The translations under genes and the position numbers were made by a program. Source: Priapulus caudatus (Eukaryota > Priapulida > Priapulimorpha > Priapulimorphida > Priapulidae). From it: DNA of 42,214 bases. The notes beneath the pieces are model-generated. The model saw nothing but the letters and a program-made list of their open reading frames with translations. It ran no database searches and was not told where the DNA came from. Location: assembly GCF_000485595.1 (NCBI RefSeq), contig NW_014577619.1, positions 157,527 through 199,740 on the forward strand. Reading direction: 5' to 3'. Shown here piece after piece: positions 40,540-42,214 of this stretch (its first letter is position 1; each line of letters opens with the position of its first letter).

Positions 40540-41000
40540 TAAAAATGGTAGGTCAGCGTTGAAACAAAAAAGTTTTCCACTCTGTCCGTTAGCCCATGTC
40601 CTCAGAAAATGTCTGATATCTGACCTTTCCCCCACTGCCCTTTGACCTCTGACCTCCAATTTCAGCACAGTGATGGCTTTTCCTACCATGATGCTATACA
40701 CCGACTATCACGAGCCTAGGTCGAGCCGTTTAGATTTGTGCGGTAATTCTGCATTTCCTCCCTATACCTTAAGTTAAGGAGGGAATGTTCCACCTTCTTT
40801 TACACCTCTTAACCTTCGACCTTTAACCCCTAGCTTCGACCTCCCAACTCGTTTTCGGATTACCCCCCTACGTCCCGACTTTTGAAACCGTACGTCGAGC
40901 CGTTCAGATTTGTGCCCAACTGTTGACGGATGCACAAACGGACGGACGCACGGATGGATGCACGCTCATGCGATTCTAGAAGCTGCATCTGACTATGTCA
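40540..41000 (+). repeat. Interspersed repeat with internal duplication and GACGGACG-type tail
   Basis: The phrase GTCGAGCCGTTTAGATTTGTG near 40720 recurs with one or two changes near 40895, about 175 bp apart. It is followed by ACGGACGGACG/GGATGGATG-type tetranucleotide repeats at about 40938-40962. A repeat-phrase plus simple-repeat tail of this kind is common at the 3' end of non-LTR or SINE-like repeats. I cannot name the family. Confidence 0.5.
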
Positions 41001-42214
41001 GATGAGTTAAAAACAATGGATTAGTTGTATACATAACTCATAAGGTGTGTACAAAGTGTTTTATATAGAAATGAAAATACCAAGACAGAAAATTTTATGT
41101 TAGTAACAGGATCTTTGTATTATTGTCTTGGTATCAAGTCAATATTTTACTAAAAGATTACAATGAATCGGGCCGGGATTTAGAGAAATTATCGTAGTCT
41201 CATCAGCATAACGAGCGAATATGGCCGCCGGAGGCGGCCATTTTGCAAGTATTACTAATCATTGCAACGTTCGAAATGAAAAATCATATTTGTACCTGGC
41301 AAGTCTCTTGATGTTATTATGCAAACCATATATATAGACACTTTGGATTTTTATGCACTATACTATAATTTTGATATACTCTTCGGAGCTCACACGAGAG
41401 TTGGAAAGCAGCGTGGTAGTTTCCCAAAATGCAGTGCGCCACCTATAGCCCTGTACTTACAGCCATTTACATTTACTGGGCAACGACAGCGAACGCGAGA
41501 ATTGTGTGATTTCGCGTGACACAGCTTGATTACGAACACAGACAGTATGTTGTTATAACAAGTGAACAGTTCAACACTGGCCTTCAAATAGAAACAAAGA
41601 TGGAGTAGAATGGTTGAATACTTGTGTTGTAATCATGTGAAATCAAGCAAGCGTTGAACAAATTTTGGCATCTCGCTTTCCTACCTGCTCTATATTTATG
41701 TGTCAAAGAGTGGCAGCGTGCGTGCGGTATACATGTGTGTTGCAGAGGAGCATTTTCACGGCTTTTACAGGAAATTGTCGGCAATAATAGGAGAAAGAGA
41801 GTAGAGAAAAACATTAAGACTTTGGTAGTAAATAGATTTCGTATTATCAAGAGTAGATAATAACACAAGAGTTACACACCCGATTCCCGCATTTTTAACC
41901 GATTCTCATCAAAATTTGCCACCAATAAAGAAGCAAGTGTATACGTTCCTCAGCTTATTATGACCACTAATCACTCACCTTTGTGGTACTGATATTCGTT
42001 TACATATATATTTTTAGCATATTGCTGTAAATCGTAATCTTGCACGAGCTGAATTCGCACGATTTACCGCTAAAATGGCGCCTTGTGTGACCTGTCAAGA
42101 CAGTTTGTGAAGCTATAGGGGCGCCAATATTTAGCAACGGACAGTTTCCAAATCATTCGTGCCCCGATAGGGGTTTATAATGTACTTGATTACCTGCGTG
42201 TGCGTAATTACGTG
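41001..42214. other. Unassigned right end with two hairpins and YY1-like motifs
   Basis: An 11-bp perfect inverted pair ATACCAAGACA lies at 41077-41087 and 41124-41134. A GC hairpin with perfect 9-bp arms (ATGGCCGCC) and a 3-bp loop is at 41221-41241; its right half is a YY1-like site on the minus strand. Another AAAATGGCGCC is at 42072-42082. Overlapping frames on both strands at 41319-41868 are short and show no domain. These motifs could be promoter remnants, but no gene supports them. Confidence 0.35.

Overview
This window looks like repeat-dominated nuclear DNA from an invertebrate animal, most likely aquatic. I base this on the mix of element families: Helitron, a Mutator-like (MULE) transposase beside an OTU-like protease, pogo/Jerky, hAT, IS5/Harbinger-type, Gypsy and BEL/Pao, plus a HECT-domain gene fragment. 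There are also short TTAGGG-type repeats, CCAAT/E-box/YY1-like promoter motifs and metazoan-style splice acceptors. I cannot name the species. I recognise no intact host gene, no tRNA or rRNA gene and no bacterial-type operon. Almost every recognisable coding segment carries stops or frameshifts.

Layout. 0-3 kb: a coding-phase 27-bp minisatellite, one candidate terminal exon running into a palindromic repeat, then sequence I cannot assign. 3.1-4.9 kb: a decayed Helitron middle part and PIF1-type helicase. 4.9-6.5 kb: an inverted-repeat cluster, a promoter-like patch and an LTR-like segment with TATA box, poly(A) signal and a BEL-like primer site. 6.5-13.9 kb: a roughly 3.5-kb module present twice in tandem. 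Each copy has a 26-bp minisatellite, an OTU-like ORF, a 39-bp coding minisatellite, a palindrome-bearing tail and a MULE transposase start. The copies differ mostly by single-base indels, which looks like uncorrected long-read sequence.

15.2-16.4 kb: a pogo/Jerky-type DDD transposase with a repeat tail. 16.9-17.6 kb: a broken HECT domain that keeps its catalytic Cys. 17.6-19.9 kb: MITE-like inverted repeats, including a foldback with 94-bp arms. 20.2-22.4 kb: a plus-strand LTR and primer site abutting an antisense Gypsy pol fragment. 23.6-24.2 kb: a Helitron N-terminal fragment. 25.1-26.6 kb: a BEL/Pao leader and gag. 27.6-29.6 kb: an internally deleted TIR transposon holding a smaller inverted-repeat element (with telomere-like repeats inside it), (TAG)40 and an IS5/Harbinger-type transposase tail. 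29.7-31.7 kb: an hAT transposase pseudogene. 31.9-33.7 kb: a long element-like protein of no family I can name, ending in a Tudor/SH3-like module.

34-40.5 kb: a Cys-rich fragment, a CACGTG-type motif repeated four times, a noisy 36-bp minisatellite inside a region with six copies of GTAATTCCGTTACC-type motifs, then a Gypsy 3' end (pol tail, polypurine tract, 160-bp LTR). 40.5-42.2 kb: simple-repeat-tailed sequence and GC hairpins.

The genes do not form a pathway; the window is a nest of independent elements. The most interesting parts are the MULE/OTU module with two internal coding minisatellites, the unnamed 31.9-33.7 kb protein, the telomere-like repeats inside the small inverted-repeat element, and the head-on LTR/antisense-pol junction.
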